Shown one piece after another: positions 53,540-64,000 of a DNA stretch of 64,000 bases. The stretch is from Areca catechu (Eukaryota > Streptophyta > Magnoliopsida > Arecales > Arecaceae): positions 62,924,748 to 62,988,747 of the forward strand of contig CM038038.1 in the NCBI GenBank assembly GCA_021397845.1, in the 5' to 3' direction. How positions within the stretch are numbered: the first letter of the stretch is position 1; the number at the start of each line of letters is the position of its first letter. The translations under genes and the position numbers were made by a program. The notes under the pieces are model-generated. The model saw only the letters and a program-made list of their open reading frames with translations, was not told where the DNA came from and searched no databases.

Positions 53540-55009
53540 ATGTGCACTAGATTAGGAACCTCTTTTCACCCACCTTCTCCACCCTCTACCGACACCAAGG
53601 ACCAACTGCGAGTCGACATTGGAGCCTTAACCCAATCCATGACCTAGTTGATCAATAGATTGGACCAGATGGAGACCAGACTGAGACCCCTAGAGGAAGC
53701 TGCAAGGCCCCGACCTGAACCCAGTCCTCAGTCCCCTCACCCAAGGAGGAACCTGCCACAAGACCCTTACTTTGAGGATGACTTTAGGAGAGACCCTGAC
53801 CCCTTTGTAGATACCCGTCCTAGGAGACCCAATCTGGAAAATCGTGAAGAAAGAGCCCTTAGGAGCATTAAGCTTGAGGCACCCACTTTTGATGGTAGCT
53901 TAGATCCCAGGGTGTATGAAGATTGGGAGTCTGCCATGGAGCAGTATTTTGACTGGTACTCTATGTCTGAGAGAACTAAGTTTAAGTTTGCCAAGCTTAG
54001 GTTGGTTCACCAAGCTAGGTTGTTCTAGAATAGTGTTGAAAAACTACATAGAGCAGAAAGGTCAATTACCCATAACCACCTGGGGGGAGATGAGAGAAAA
54101 GCTTAGGAGGAAATACTTACCTGCGTCCTACACCCAGAAACTGTTCGACCAATGGCAGACCTTAAGTCAAGGGAGTAAGAGTGTGGCCAATTACATCGCC
54201 AAGTTTGATGAATATGTTATGCGATGTAAGGTTGTTGAATCACCTGAGGTAACCCTGTCTAGGTTTAGGACTGGCCTACACCCAGACATCCAGAGAGAGC
54301 TGTATTTTAGATCAACCAGAATCTTGGAAGAGGCTTACCAAGTTGCTAGGCTCTGTGAGCATTTCCAGAGAGCTCCCACCTATAGAAGACCTAAGCCCTT
54401 TAGAAACCCGAGCCGTATCCCTGGATCCACCCAAGGTTACAATCAAGCTTACCCGAGTCGACCAAACCCAAACCAAACTGATCCAAGTCGACCAAACCCA
54501 GCCCGACCCAGTCCTAGTCATCCCAACCTGAACCAACCCCAGTATAGTAGAGAGGAAAAGGGTAAGGCTGTTGAAGTCCAAAGGAGACCTGATTCCCAAG
54601 GTAAATGCTTTAGGTGTCATAAACCTGGACATTTTGCTAGCCAGTGCACCGCCTCTGCCCTACTCATAGAAGAACCAACTGAGACTGAACCCTAACCAAC
54701 CATAGAACCTGAAGAGGAAGTCTATGACCCTGAAAACCAGTTGTTGGAAGGGTACAAGGGAGAGGAAGAAGTGTATGAATCTGAAGACCTTGTAGGGGTA
54801 GTCCGATGCATCCTAGCCTAAAACATAGTATAGGAAGACTGGCGTAGGACCAACATCCTACAGACCCTGATCAAGCTAGGAGATAAGGTTTGTAAGGTCA
54901 TCATTAATAGTGGAAGCTGTGTTAATGCCCTTTCCTTGAGTACAGTTAAATCTTTAGGACTAGCCACAGTAACCCACCCCAACCCTTACAAAGTGTCCTG
55001 GATAGATTC
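53540..55009 (+). pseudogene. B2 gag and start of protease, interrupted by C
   Basis: Start ATG at 53540 (MCTRLGTSFHPP). Stop at 53645. Gag core LEAPTFDGSLDPRVYEDW, stop at 54026, and a one-base A insertion in the run 54039-54043 that shifts the frame. Gag C-terminus, a Pro/Asn/Ser-rich spacer and a CCHC knuckle follow (CFRCHKPGHFASQC near 54610), then a stop at 54693 and an acidic linker. Protease begins KVCKVIINSGSCVNA, where the catalytic Asp is Asn (codon 54906-54908). Cut at 55009 after KVSWID by element C and resumes at 63868. Confidence 0.85.
55005..55009. repeat. Target-site duplication of element C, left copy
   Basis: GATTC; matches 63863-63867. Confidence 0.9.
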
Positions 55010-56618
55010 TGCTGTGGGCACCAGACTCAGAAGAAGACTTCAGAGCTCCATCTGGATCTCTGAGTGACCTTGCCCAAAGAATTAGGGTTTTCTGTCTTGT
55101 AATAAGGGTTGACTTGATCAACTCAATTTTAGCTCGAGTCTGTACTCCCTGCAATTTATTTTTGTTGAGTCATGTTGACTCAGTAGTTGTCTTGGACTTC
55201 AACCTGGGGTGTTACATTTTCTCCCAAGGCCAAGCAAGTGGGCGCCACACTCCCAGCCACATGCCTGAGTCCAGGGGGCACCACATCTCCATCCAGTATA
55301 CTCTGGTCCCCACACCACAGATAGCAGCTCCCTTCTTTCATGCGCCATATGAGGAGAAAGCAACCAGGGATCCACAAATCAAGGGGGCGGCCCAAGACCT
55401 TCCATAAGAGCCAAGTTATGAAAGGGAAGAAATTCTTCTTGGAGAGAACTTCAAGGAGGCACCCATTCCATGCCAAAAATGCCCAAAACAAAGATGGGAA
55501 GGACCATGACTTAGGGAGAAAGAAAAGGAGGAGTCCAAAAGAGTTGATCCATGGAAGGAAAGAAATCCTCTCTTGAAGAACAAAGCTTGGAGGCGCCATC
55601 TACCTTCCTTTTAAAACCCAAATCAATTTTTTTTGGAACCTTTGGCCGACCATATGTGTATGGATTATCCTAATTTGTAGATCCTCTCCTTTAGTCCCAC
55701 ATGGGAAGATGTAAAACCCTACTCTCTTGTAAAGTCCTATAAATTAAACCCCTCTTGTAAATTTTAATCAATCTGATGAATGAAACCAACTTTTTTTTGT
55801 GAGCAAACTCTGTGTTTTCTCTCTTCCACACTTGCATCCAGGTGTTGAGCTCCGTGAGGAAGTAAATCCGGGTTCCCCAGGAACCTTGAGGAGGTGTGAG
55901 ATCTCCAAACCCCTAAACCCTAGGTTAGCCACTCCAACTACTAAACCCTAGCCGCCCACCATCCACTTCAATCCACCAAACCCTAGCCTATCCCACCTCC
56001 AACGGCCTCCCTCTCCAAGTCCAGGCCGATCACCAGCATCCAGATCCAGTCCAGATACTTCAGATCCAGAGCAATTCCCAGAGGAAGTCAGATCAGCCTC
56101 CAGGAGGATCCGGATTTCAGCAACTTCAGCCTTCAAGTTCTTCAATCTGGTAAATCTTTCCTTGAGTCTTTGATTCCATCACTTGTTCCTCTTCTTTCCC
56201 AGATCTTGAGTCCAGGAGAAGCCGACTCAACCACAGGACCAGTATTGGAGGATCCATTGCGAAGATATCCGAATTCGAGGATCCAACAATCTGCTCGAGA
56301 GAGTTCTTCCACCAAACTTTGTGAAGATCACTGTCTGGTTGGTAACCCATCTCTTCTCTTTATTTTTGTCCTGTTGAAAGTTCAGAGAGAAACCCTAGGT
56401 CTGGGAGTTTCTCAAACCCCAGTGATCCGTTACTTCTGAACTACTCTGATAACCTAGTTCTTCTAAATTGTGCTTTCAATCATTACCTAGTTTCCTTCAA
56501 CTTAGTTTAGCTTTACTTTGAGTCAAAGCCAATTTCTGAAATATAAAAAAAAAAAAGAAAAGAATTAATTTTAATTTCCTTCCGCATCGCATCATCTCTT
56601 CTCTTTCGTTCTGCATCA
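55010..56618 (+). mobile_element. 5' LTR of element C
   Basis: TGCTGTGGGCACCAG to TTCTGCATCA, with TATAAATT at 55738 and GGCGCC boxes as in A. Confidence 0.95.
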
Positions 56619-56622
56619 ATTT

Positions 56623-56635
56623 TAGTATCAGAGCC
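56623..56635 (+). other. Primer-binding site of element C, one mismatch
   Basis: TAGTATCAGAGCC, a G-to-A change from the canonical TGGTATCAGAGCC. It is followed by CTGTCTAGGG as in A. Confidence 0.85.
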
Positions 56636-57524
56636 CTGTCTAGGGTTTCTGTTTTGATTGCTTGTTTGAGTCTCTCTCTTTTTACTTTGTCTGCTCGAAG
56701 TAGACTCCCCAGGACGTCCGATCCTAGGAACGAAGCGAGGTGCAAACCTCCTCTTCCCATTCCACGGGGTGTTCCTAGGGCATGTAGGAGATCCGTTGGG
56801 TTACAACTTCGTAGCAGGAATTGTAAACGGGGAAGCACTCTATTTTTAGTCTGTAACTATCCTGTTGCAGGAATTGTTTCTAATTGCAAGTAACTTTGAA
56901 TTACATGATTTTTATTTTGCTAGAACCAGTATAATTGAAGCTATTTTTCATAATTTTCCTGTGATTTATTGGTTTCCATGAAATTTCTGAGAGTTAAATT
57001 ACTGCAACTCTATTTTTGTGTTTCTACAATTCAATTATTTTTGAGTGATCATCTCTTAATTCATCTTAAGGGCATTTGAGCATCTAAGATAAGGGGAGGA
57101 GTTGATAACCTCTCCTTAGCCCAAAACCACCACCCACTCATTCGAACCTAAGCCTTTAATCTTAAAATTAATTAGACCTAATTTGCCCTAGTGGGCTCGG
57201 GACATCAACAAGTCGGGTCAAGGCTAGTGTTGAGTCAGTTTGTCTAGTTACTCTGTGTGTGCTTTGTACTCAGTGTCTAGAATGGTGGTTCAGGGATTCC
57301 ATCCTGAAGCGCTTGTGTGCTGGTCCGCCTACCTGGCCAATCTCTGATTGGTGTCTAGGATTGGCAATTAGGGACCTAACACTCCCCTTACACCTGCCTG
57401 GCTGAGTCCCGAGTTACTACAGGCTAGCTTACCACTCTGATTGGGCATCTAGTTTGGGCTCTAGGTCTAGTTAGCCCGTAGTTGTTTCAGTTGAGTCTCA
57501 TTTTGTGTGTTTGCTTGCATCATC
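56636..57524 (+). other. Leader of element C
   Basis: Aligned with the A leader throughout. Hairpin CCAATC-TCT-GATTGG at 57337-57351. Confidence 0.6.
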
Positions 57525-60500
57525 ATGTCTACCCCGAATGGAGTGCCCTACCAACCTGGTCAAACCCAACCTGATTTAGAGGCCATGGTTAGAGCTCTTA
57601 CTGAGAGTATGAACAAATTGAGTCAGGATGTGACTACCACTGTTGCCCAATTTAAAGAACAAGTCCATGAGAATTTTGCCCAGCTTAGGGATCGAGTCCA
57701 AGTACTTGAGAAACCTAGGCATCGAAATTGGACTCCTGACCCAGATTTTAATGTGCCTCAACCTCACCCACACCAAGAGCCTAGAAGGCCTTTATACAGA
57801 GATCCTGAACCTAATCATAGGAGGCCTGACCCAGAACCTGAAGATAGAGATGATAGGTTTATTCGGAACATCAAATTAGATGCACCCACTTTTGATGGTA
57901 GCTTAAACCCTAAGGTGTATTCTGATTGGGAGGGTGAGATGGACCAGTACTTTGAGTGGTATGCCATGTCTGAGGAAAGAAAGTTCAAGTTTGCCAAGAT
58001 GAAGTTAGTACGTCAAGCTAGGTTATATTGGGGAAACATTGAGCTGACCACTAGAAGATGAAATGTAGAGCCCATAACCACTTGGCAAGGTATGAAAGAG
58101 AAGCTTAGAGATAAATATCAACCCATTTCATATCAGCAGAATCTGTTGGACCAATGGTAGACTTTGAAACAAGGGAACCGATCTGTATCAGACTACATAA
58201 CCACCTTTGATGAATACCTGATGAGATGTGATGTGAGTGAAGCCCATGAGGTCATTTTGTCTAGGTTTAGGGCTGGACTTAGGGAAGACATAAAGAAGGA
58301 GTTGTTTCTGAGAGAGGTTACTGACCTAGACCAAGCCTATCAGATTGCACTGAACACTGAGAAGTTTCAAAGAGGACCCATGCCTTCTAGGGTTAGTGCC
58401 CCAATCCCAAGAAATGGACCTAGCCAAGTTACCCCTAGCAAGCCTAATCAGGGTATTCCCACCCCTAGGCCCATGGACAAAGGTAAGGCACCTGACACCC
58501 AGAGAGCCCCTAGTATCATCTGTTTTAAGTGCCAGAAGCCCGATCATATCTCCAACTAGTGCACGGCCATAGCTTGTTTTAAGTGCCATAAGGTAGGTCA
58601 TGTTTCTAGCCAGTGCCCTCGTAGATCCCTCTACATAGAAGAAGGAGAAGAAGAGAATTCCGGGCCCAATGAGGAGTTTGAAGAAGAAGTTTATGAGGCC
58701 GGAATGAATTTGGTCGATGAGTATGAAGGAGAGGAGGAATCCACAAAGTCTGACCAATTAGGGGTTGTAAGATGCATCCTGTCCCAGAATAGAGTTCAGG
58801 AGGATTGGCGTAGGACTAACATCCTACAGACTTTCCTTAAACTAGGGGATAAGGTATGTAAAATCATCATAGATAGTGGGAGCTGTGTGAATGCCATTTC
58901 TACTAGCACTGTCAAAATGTTAGGCTTAACCCCAGTCCCCCACCCCAACCCCTATAAGGTTTCTTGGGTAGACTCTACCTCTATACCCATCCAGTCTAGA
59001 TGTCAGGTCCAAATCCAAATGCAATCCTATCAAGAGAAGATTTGGTGTGACGTCTTGCCCATGGGGGTGAGCAGTATAATTCTTGGAAGACCTTGGTTGT
59101 ATGATCATGATGCCACCCTCTTAGGAAAATCCAACACCTGTGTCTTTAGTTTCAATGGGAAGAAAATCACAATCCATTCAGTCCCTCCTAAGGACAAGGT
59201 AGCTAAAGGAACTAATAAGGTTAGAGAAATGAAGACTGGAGTGAACCTAATTAGTGCCAAGGATCTAGAACAAGAAATTCATAGTGGTTCACCTATTTGG
59301 ATGTTGACTGCTAAGGAACTTAGGACTCTTACACCCTCAGAGCCTCCTCAGGAAGTTAAGCCTTTGTTAGAAGAATTTGAGGATGTTTTTCCCAAGGATC
59401 TGCCAAACCACCTTCCACCTCTTAGGGATATCCAGCATTCCATAGATTTAGTCCCAGGAGCTACTTTACCCAACTTGCCCCATTATAGGATGAATCCATC
59501 TAAGCATAAGGAACTGCAAAAGCAGGTTGGAGAATTATTGAGGAAGGGGTTCATTAGAGAGAGTCTTAGCCCTTGTGCAGTCCCTGCGCTTCTGACCCCA
59601 AAGAAGGATGGCACGTGGAGGATGTGTGTTGATAGTCGTGCCATCAATAAAATCACAATCAAGTATAGGTTCCCCATCCCTAGACTAGATGACATGCTTG
59701 ATATGATGGACGGTGCCATGGTTTTTTCTAAAATTAATCTCAAGAGCAGCTATCATCAGGTTAGGATTAGACCAGGGGATGAGTGGAAAATCGCCTTCAA
59801 AACTAAGGATGGTCTCTATGAATGGGTTGTTATGCCTTTTGGGTTGTCCAATGCCCCTAGTACTTTCATGAGGATTATGACCCAGGTACTTAGATCTTTC
59901 ATAGGGAAGTTTGTAGTGGTCTATTTTGATGACATCCTGATCTATAGTAAGACCCCTGCAGATCACCTAGGCCACCTTAGACAAGTCTGCCAAGTTTTGA
60001 GGAATGATAGTCTCTACGGTAATCTCAAAAAGTGTAAATTTATGACCAGTAGAATTATCTTCCTTGGTTTTGTTGTAACCCCCGACGGCGTGGCTGCCGA
60101 TCCAGAAAAGATTAGGTCCATAGTAGAATGGCCAGAGCCGACCAGTGTGCATGAAGTCAGAAGTTTCCATGGCTTGGCTACCTTCTATAGGCGATTCATC
60201 AAGGGGTTTAGTACTGTAGTTGCTCCTATCACAGACTGTATTAGGAAGGGAGAATTTCAGTGGACTAAAGCAGCCCATAAAGCCTTCCTAGATCTTAAGG
60301 ATATGATGACCCAGGCACCCATTTTGAGATTACCGGACATTTCAAAGGTATTTGAGGTTTCCTGTGATGCTTCAGGAGTAGGTATAGGTGGAGTCCTAAG
60401 CCAAGAGAACCATCCCGTAGCATTCTTTAGTGAAAAACTTAATGATGCTAAGCTTAGGTATTCTACCTATGATAAGGAATTTTATGCGGTAGTGCAAGCT

Positions 60501-62315
60501 TTGCGTTACTGGAGACATTATTTGCTACCGCAAGAATTTGTGCTATTTTCGGACCATGAGGCTCTTAGATTTTTGAGTTCCCAGAAGAAGCTTAACCCTA
60601 GGCATGCTAAGTGGGTAGAGTATATCCAGTCCTGTACTTTTGTTTTAAAGTATAAGGCTGGGTCTGAAAATAAGGTAGCTGATGCCCTTTGTCATCGATC
60701 TTTGTTGTTGAATTCTGTTAGGGCTGAAGTCATAGGGTTTGAGCAAATCAAAGAGGAATATGAGTCGTGTCCGGATTTTAAGACTGTGTACCAGGATCTA
60801 ACTCAAGGACCATCTAGTGATCATAAGGAATATTCCCTTTTAGATGGCTTTCTATTCTTTAAGAATAGGCTTTGCATCCCTAGAACCTCTCTTAGGGAAT
60901 TTTTGATTTGGGAAACTCATGCTGGAGGTTTAGCTGGCCATTTCGGAAAAGATAAGACCACCCTGGCTATTGAAGACCACTTTTTCTGGCCTAGCTTAAA
61001 AAGAGATGTAGCACACATTGTGGCTAGTTGTCGGACCTGCGCTGTTGCCAAACAGCGAAAACAAAACACCGGCCTTTATACCCCACTCCCTGTCCCAGAT
61101 CGTCCTTGGCAAGATGTGAGCATGGACTTTGTGTTAGGTTTGCCTAAGACTCAGAGGAGGCATGACTCTATCTATGTTGTAGTCGACCGATTTTCCAAGA
61201 TGGCCCATTTCTTGCCTTGTTCCCAAACATTTGATGCGTCTAAGGTAGCCACCCTGTTCTTTAATGAGATAGTTCGACTCCAGGGCCTACCTAAGATAAT
61301 TGTTTCCGATAGGGATGTCCGGTTCACTAGCTATTTCTGGAAAACCCTTTGGCATAAGTTAGGGACAAAACTTAAGTTTTCAACTACCTATCATCCCCAG
61401 ACTGATGGCCAAACCGAAGTAGTGAACCGTAGTTTAGGCAATCTATTAAGGTGTCTTGTTGGTGAAAACATTAGGAACTGGGATTTGTACTTACCTAGAG
61501 CTGAATTTGCATACAATGACTCAGTCAATAGGTCTACAGGCAAGAGTCCATTTGAAATTGTGCATGGTTACAAACCTCACACACCACTTGACCTAGCTCT
61601 TTTACCAGTCCACACACGAGTCTCCGAGTCTGCCGAAGTTTTTGCACAGCATATAAAAGACTTGCATAAAGAAATTCATGCCAAAATAAATTTAAGTAAT
61701 GAAACTTATAAGAAGTTGGCTGATTCTCAAAGGCAAGTCGAAACTTTTAATGAGGGAGACTATGTAATGATTAGATTAAGGCTTGAACGGTTTCCTCCTG
61801 GAACCGTTAGAAAGTTACATGCTAGAGGAGCTGGACCATTTAGAGTGGTGAAGAGAGTAGGATCCAATGCCTATGCGCTCGAGTTGCCTCCAGAACTAGG
61901 CATTAGCTCCACTTTCAACATTACATACCTAGTAGAGTATAGAGAGCCAGCTGTGATTCCCAGTGGGCCTTTTGAACCTAATACTGCTCTTGAGAGTGAA
62001 CCCAACCCTGTGTGTCCACCAACAAACTGGCCTGTGAGGAAAGAGCAGATTGAAAAGATCCTGGATGAACAAGTTATCTCTACTCGTAATCGAGGATACC
62101 AAAGATACCTGGTCCACTGGCAAGGAAGGCCAGATTCTGATGACTCTTGGATCTCCCGAGAAGAATTACAAGAATTGGACACAGACCTCTTGGAGAGATA
62201 CCAGAGCCAACTTGATCCATACTCGACAGGGTCGAGTTCCTCCCACCCCGGGAGAATTGGTGCGGGCACCAGACTCAGAAGAAGACTTCAGAGCTCTATC
62301 TGGATCTCTGAGTGA
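57525..62315 (+). pseudogene. Element C gag-pol, one frame with three stops
   Basis: Start MSTPNGVPYQPGQTQP. Stops at 58059 (TGA), 58158 (TAG) and 58557 (TAG), all in Gag; the last is inside the first CCHC knuckle. From 58560 the frame is open for over 3.7 kb. Domains: second knuckle CFKCHKVGHVSSQC; protease IIIDSGS; and RT with motif A reading KINLKSSYHQ (catalytic Asp replaced by Asn, codon 59736-59738) and YFDD intact (59922-59933). RNase H has CDASGVG, DKEFYAV, SDHEAL and VADAL. Integrase has an intact HHCC finger (about 60925-61035) and DDE residues MDFVLGL, VSDRDVRF and QTDGQTEVVN. A chromodomain follows (EQIEKILDEQVISTRNRGYQR). The end is 58 bp inside the 3' LTR. Confidence 0.95.
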
Positions 62316-63862
62316 CCTTGCCCGAAGAATTAGGGTTTTCTGTCTTGTAATAAGGGTTGACTTGATCAACTCAATTTTAGCTCGAGTCTGTACTCCCTGC
62401 AATTTATTTTTGTTGAGTCATGTTGACTCAGTAGTGGTCTAGGACTTCAACCTAGGGTGTTACATTTTCACCCAAGGCCAAGCAAGTGGGCGCCACACTC
62501 CCAGCCACACGCCTGAGTCCAGGGGGTGCCACATCTCCATCCAGTATACTCTGGTCCCCACACCATAGATAGCAACTCCCTTCTTTCATGCGCCATATGA
62601 GGAGAAAGCAACCAGGGATCCACAAATCAAGGGGGCGGCCCAAGACCTTCCATAAGAGCCAAGTTATGAAAGGGAAGAAATTCTTCTTGGAGAGAACTTC
62701 AAGGAGGCGCCCATTCCATGCCAAAAATGCCCAAAACAAAGATGGGAAGGACCATGACTTAGGGAGAAAGAAAAGGAGGAGTCCAAAAGAGTTGATCCAT
62801 GGAAGGAAAAAAATCCTCTCTTGAAGAACAAAGCTTGGAGGCGCCATCTACCTTCCTTTTAAAACCCAAATCAATTTTTTTTGGAACCTTTGGCCGACCA
62901 TATGTGTATGGATTATCCTAATTTGTAGATCCCCTCCTTTAGTCCCACATGGGAAGTTGTAAAACCCTACTCTCTTTTAAAGTCTTATAAATTAAACCCC
63001 TCTTGTAAATTTTAATCAATCTGATGAATGAAACCAACTTTTTTTTTTGAGCAAACTCTGTGTTTTCTCTCTTCCGCACTTGCATCCAGGTGTTGAGCTC
63101 CGTGAGGGAGTAAATCCGGGTTCCCCAGGAACCTTGAGGAGGTGTGAGATCTCCAAACCCCTAAACCCTAGGTTAGCCACTCCAACTACTAAATCCTAGC
63201 CGCCCACCATCCACTTCAATCCACCAAACCCTAGCCCATCCCACCTCCCACAGCCTCCCTCTCCAAGTCCAGGCCGATCACCAGCATCCAGATCCAGTCC
63301 AGATACTTCATATCCAGAGCAATTCCCAGAGGAAGTCAGATCAGCCTCCAAGAGGATCCGGATTTCAGCAACTTCAGCCTTCAAGTTCTTCAATCTGGTA
63401 AATCCTTCCTTGAGTCTTTGATTCCATCACTTGTTCCTCTTCTTTCCCAGATCTTGAGTCCAGGAGAAGCTGACTCAGCCACAGGACCAGTATTGGAGGA
63501 TCCATTGCAAAGATATCCGAATCCGAGGATCCAACAATCTGCTCGAGAGAGTTCTTCCACCAAACTTTGTGAAGATCGCTGTCTGGTTGGTAACCCATCT
63601 CTTCTCTTTATTTCTGTTTTGTTGAAAGTTCAGAGCGAAACCCTAGGTCTGGGAGTTTCTCAACCCCCAGCGATCCGTTACTTCTGAACTACTCTGATAA
63701 CCTAGTTCTTCTAAATTGTGCTTTCAATCATTACCTAGTTTCCTTCAACTTAGTTTAGCATTACTTTGAGTCAAAGCCAATTTCTGAAATATATATAAAA
63801 AAAAAGAATTAATTTTAATTTCCTTCCGCATCGCATCATCTCTTCTCTTTCGTTATGCATCA
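62258..63862 (+). mobile_element. 3' LTR of element C
   Basis: TGGTGCGGGCACCAG to GTTATGCATCA, preceded by the purine tract GGGAGAAT. Confidence 0.95.
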
Positions 63863-63867
63863 GATTC
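63863..63867. repeat. Target-site duplication of element C, right copy
   Basis: GATTC, identical to 55005-55009. Confidence 0.9.
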
Positions 63868-64000
63868 AACTTCGATCCTTATAAAGTCTAGGTGCTAGAT
63901 CAAGATCAAAATGAGTTCCTATGAAGAATCAATCTGGTGTGACGTCTTACCCATGGGTGTGGGTAGTATCATCCTAGGATGACCCTGGCTTTTCGACCGT
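63868..64000 (+). pseudogene. B2 protease, continuation after element C
   Basis: Picks up the protease frame (TSILIKSRC, a stop, then ESIWCDVLPMGVGSIILG, a further stop and PWLFDR), matching the equivalent A and C residues that follow KVSWVDS. Runs off the window. Confidence 0.85.

Larger units (their letters stand above)
55010..63862 (+). mobile_element. Element C: complete chromovirus LTR retrotransposon
   Basis: 8853 bp: 5' LTR 55010-56618, PBS 56623-56635, gag-pol 57525-62315, 3' LTR 62258-63862, TSD GATTC. LTRs are 1609 and 1605 bp and differ by roughly 3-4% over the first 280 bases by eye. Closely related to A in the coding region. It lies in the protease sequence of B2, whose frame resumes beyond it. 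Confidence 0.95.

Overview
The window looks like nuclear DNA from a flowering plant with a large, repeat-rich genome. It is made almost entirely of LTR retrotransposons nested inside one another. Primer-binding sites match the 3' end of plant initiator-Met tRNA (TGGTATCAGAGC type). The Gag-Pol remnants are plant chromoviruses (Ty3/gypsy with a chromodomain), Tat-type Ty3/gypsy with an archaeal-like second RNase H, and Sirevirus-type Ty1/copia. I see no intact single-copy host gene, no tRNA or rRNA gene and no CRISPR array. The only host-derived coding sequence I recognise is a fragment of alcohol dehydrogenase carried inside the LTRs of a non-autonomous element.

Left part (1-15869). A decayed gypsy pol (1-1622) is followed by a noncoding 3' region and a 3' LTR ending at 3528 (element D1). 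D1 abuts a minus-strand partial LTR (3529-4368). Next come Tat-LTR-like sequence and a ~60-bp minisatellite. A complete 9.2-kb chromovirus, element A (5632-14792; LTRs of 1764 bp each; TSD TACTT), sits inside the minisatellite, which resumes at 14798. A second partial minus-strand LTR follows (about 15059-15869).

Middle (15870-30371). A minus-strand Sirevirus-like copia element (H) has its gag split by element E (18457-25378, minus; TSD AATTT read on the minus strand). E is a non-autonomous chromovirus derivative with one open 557-codon ORF. H's 5' LTR is split by element G (26737-30118), whose two 1.6-1.7 kb LTRs are separated by only 84 bp. Each G LTR holds the alcohol dehydrogenase fragment.

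Right part (30372-64000). A Tat-type element (5' LTR near 30951; gag-pol resuming at 38142) is interrupted by F (32764-38141, minus), a second non-autonomous derivative whose ORF is homologous to that of E. A nest six elements deep follows: Tat is interrupted at 42351 by Sirevirus H2, H2 at 46008 by D2, D2 at 47724 by chromovirus B1, B1 gag at 50957 by B2, and B2 protease at 55010 by chromovirus C (55010-63862; TSD GATTC). B2 protease resumes at 63868 and runs off the window.

How the parts relate: A and C are related, recently autonomous elements. A keeps the reverse-transcriptase catalytic residues but has lost one integrase aspartate; C is the reverse. E, F and G lack polymerase and could have moved only with enzymes supplied in trans. 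The features most worth following up are the tandem duplications of U5 end plus primer-binding site in E, F and B1, the ORF conserved between E and F, and the host-gene fragment in the G LTRs.
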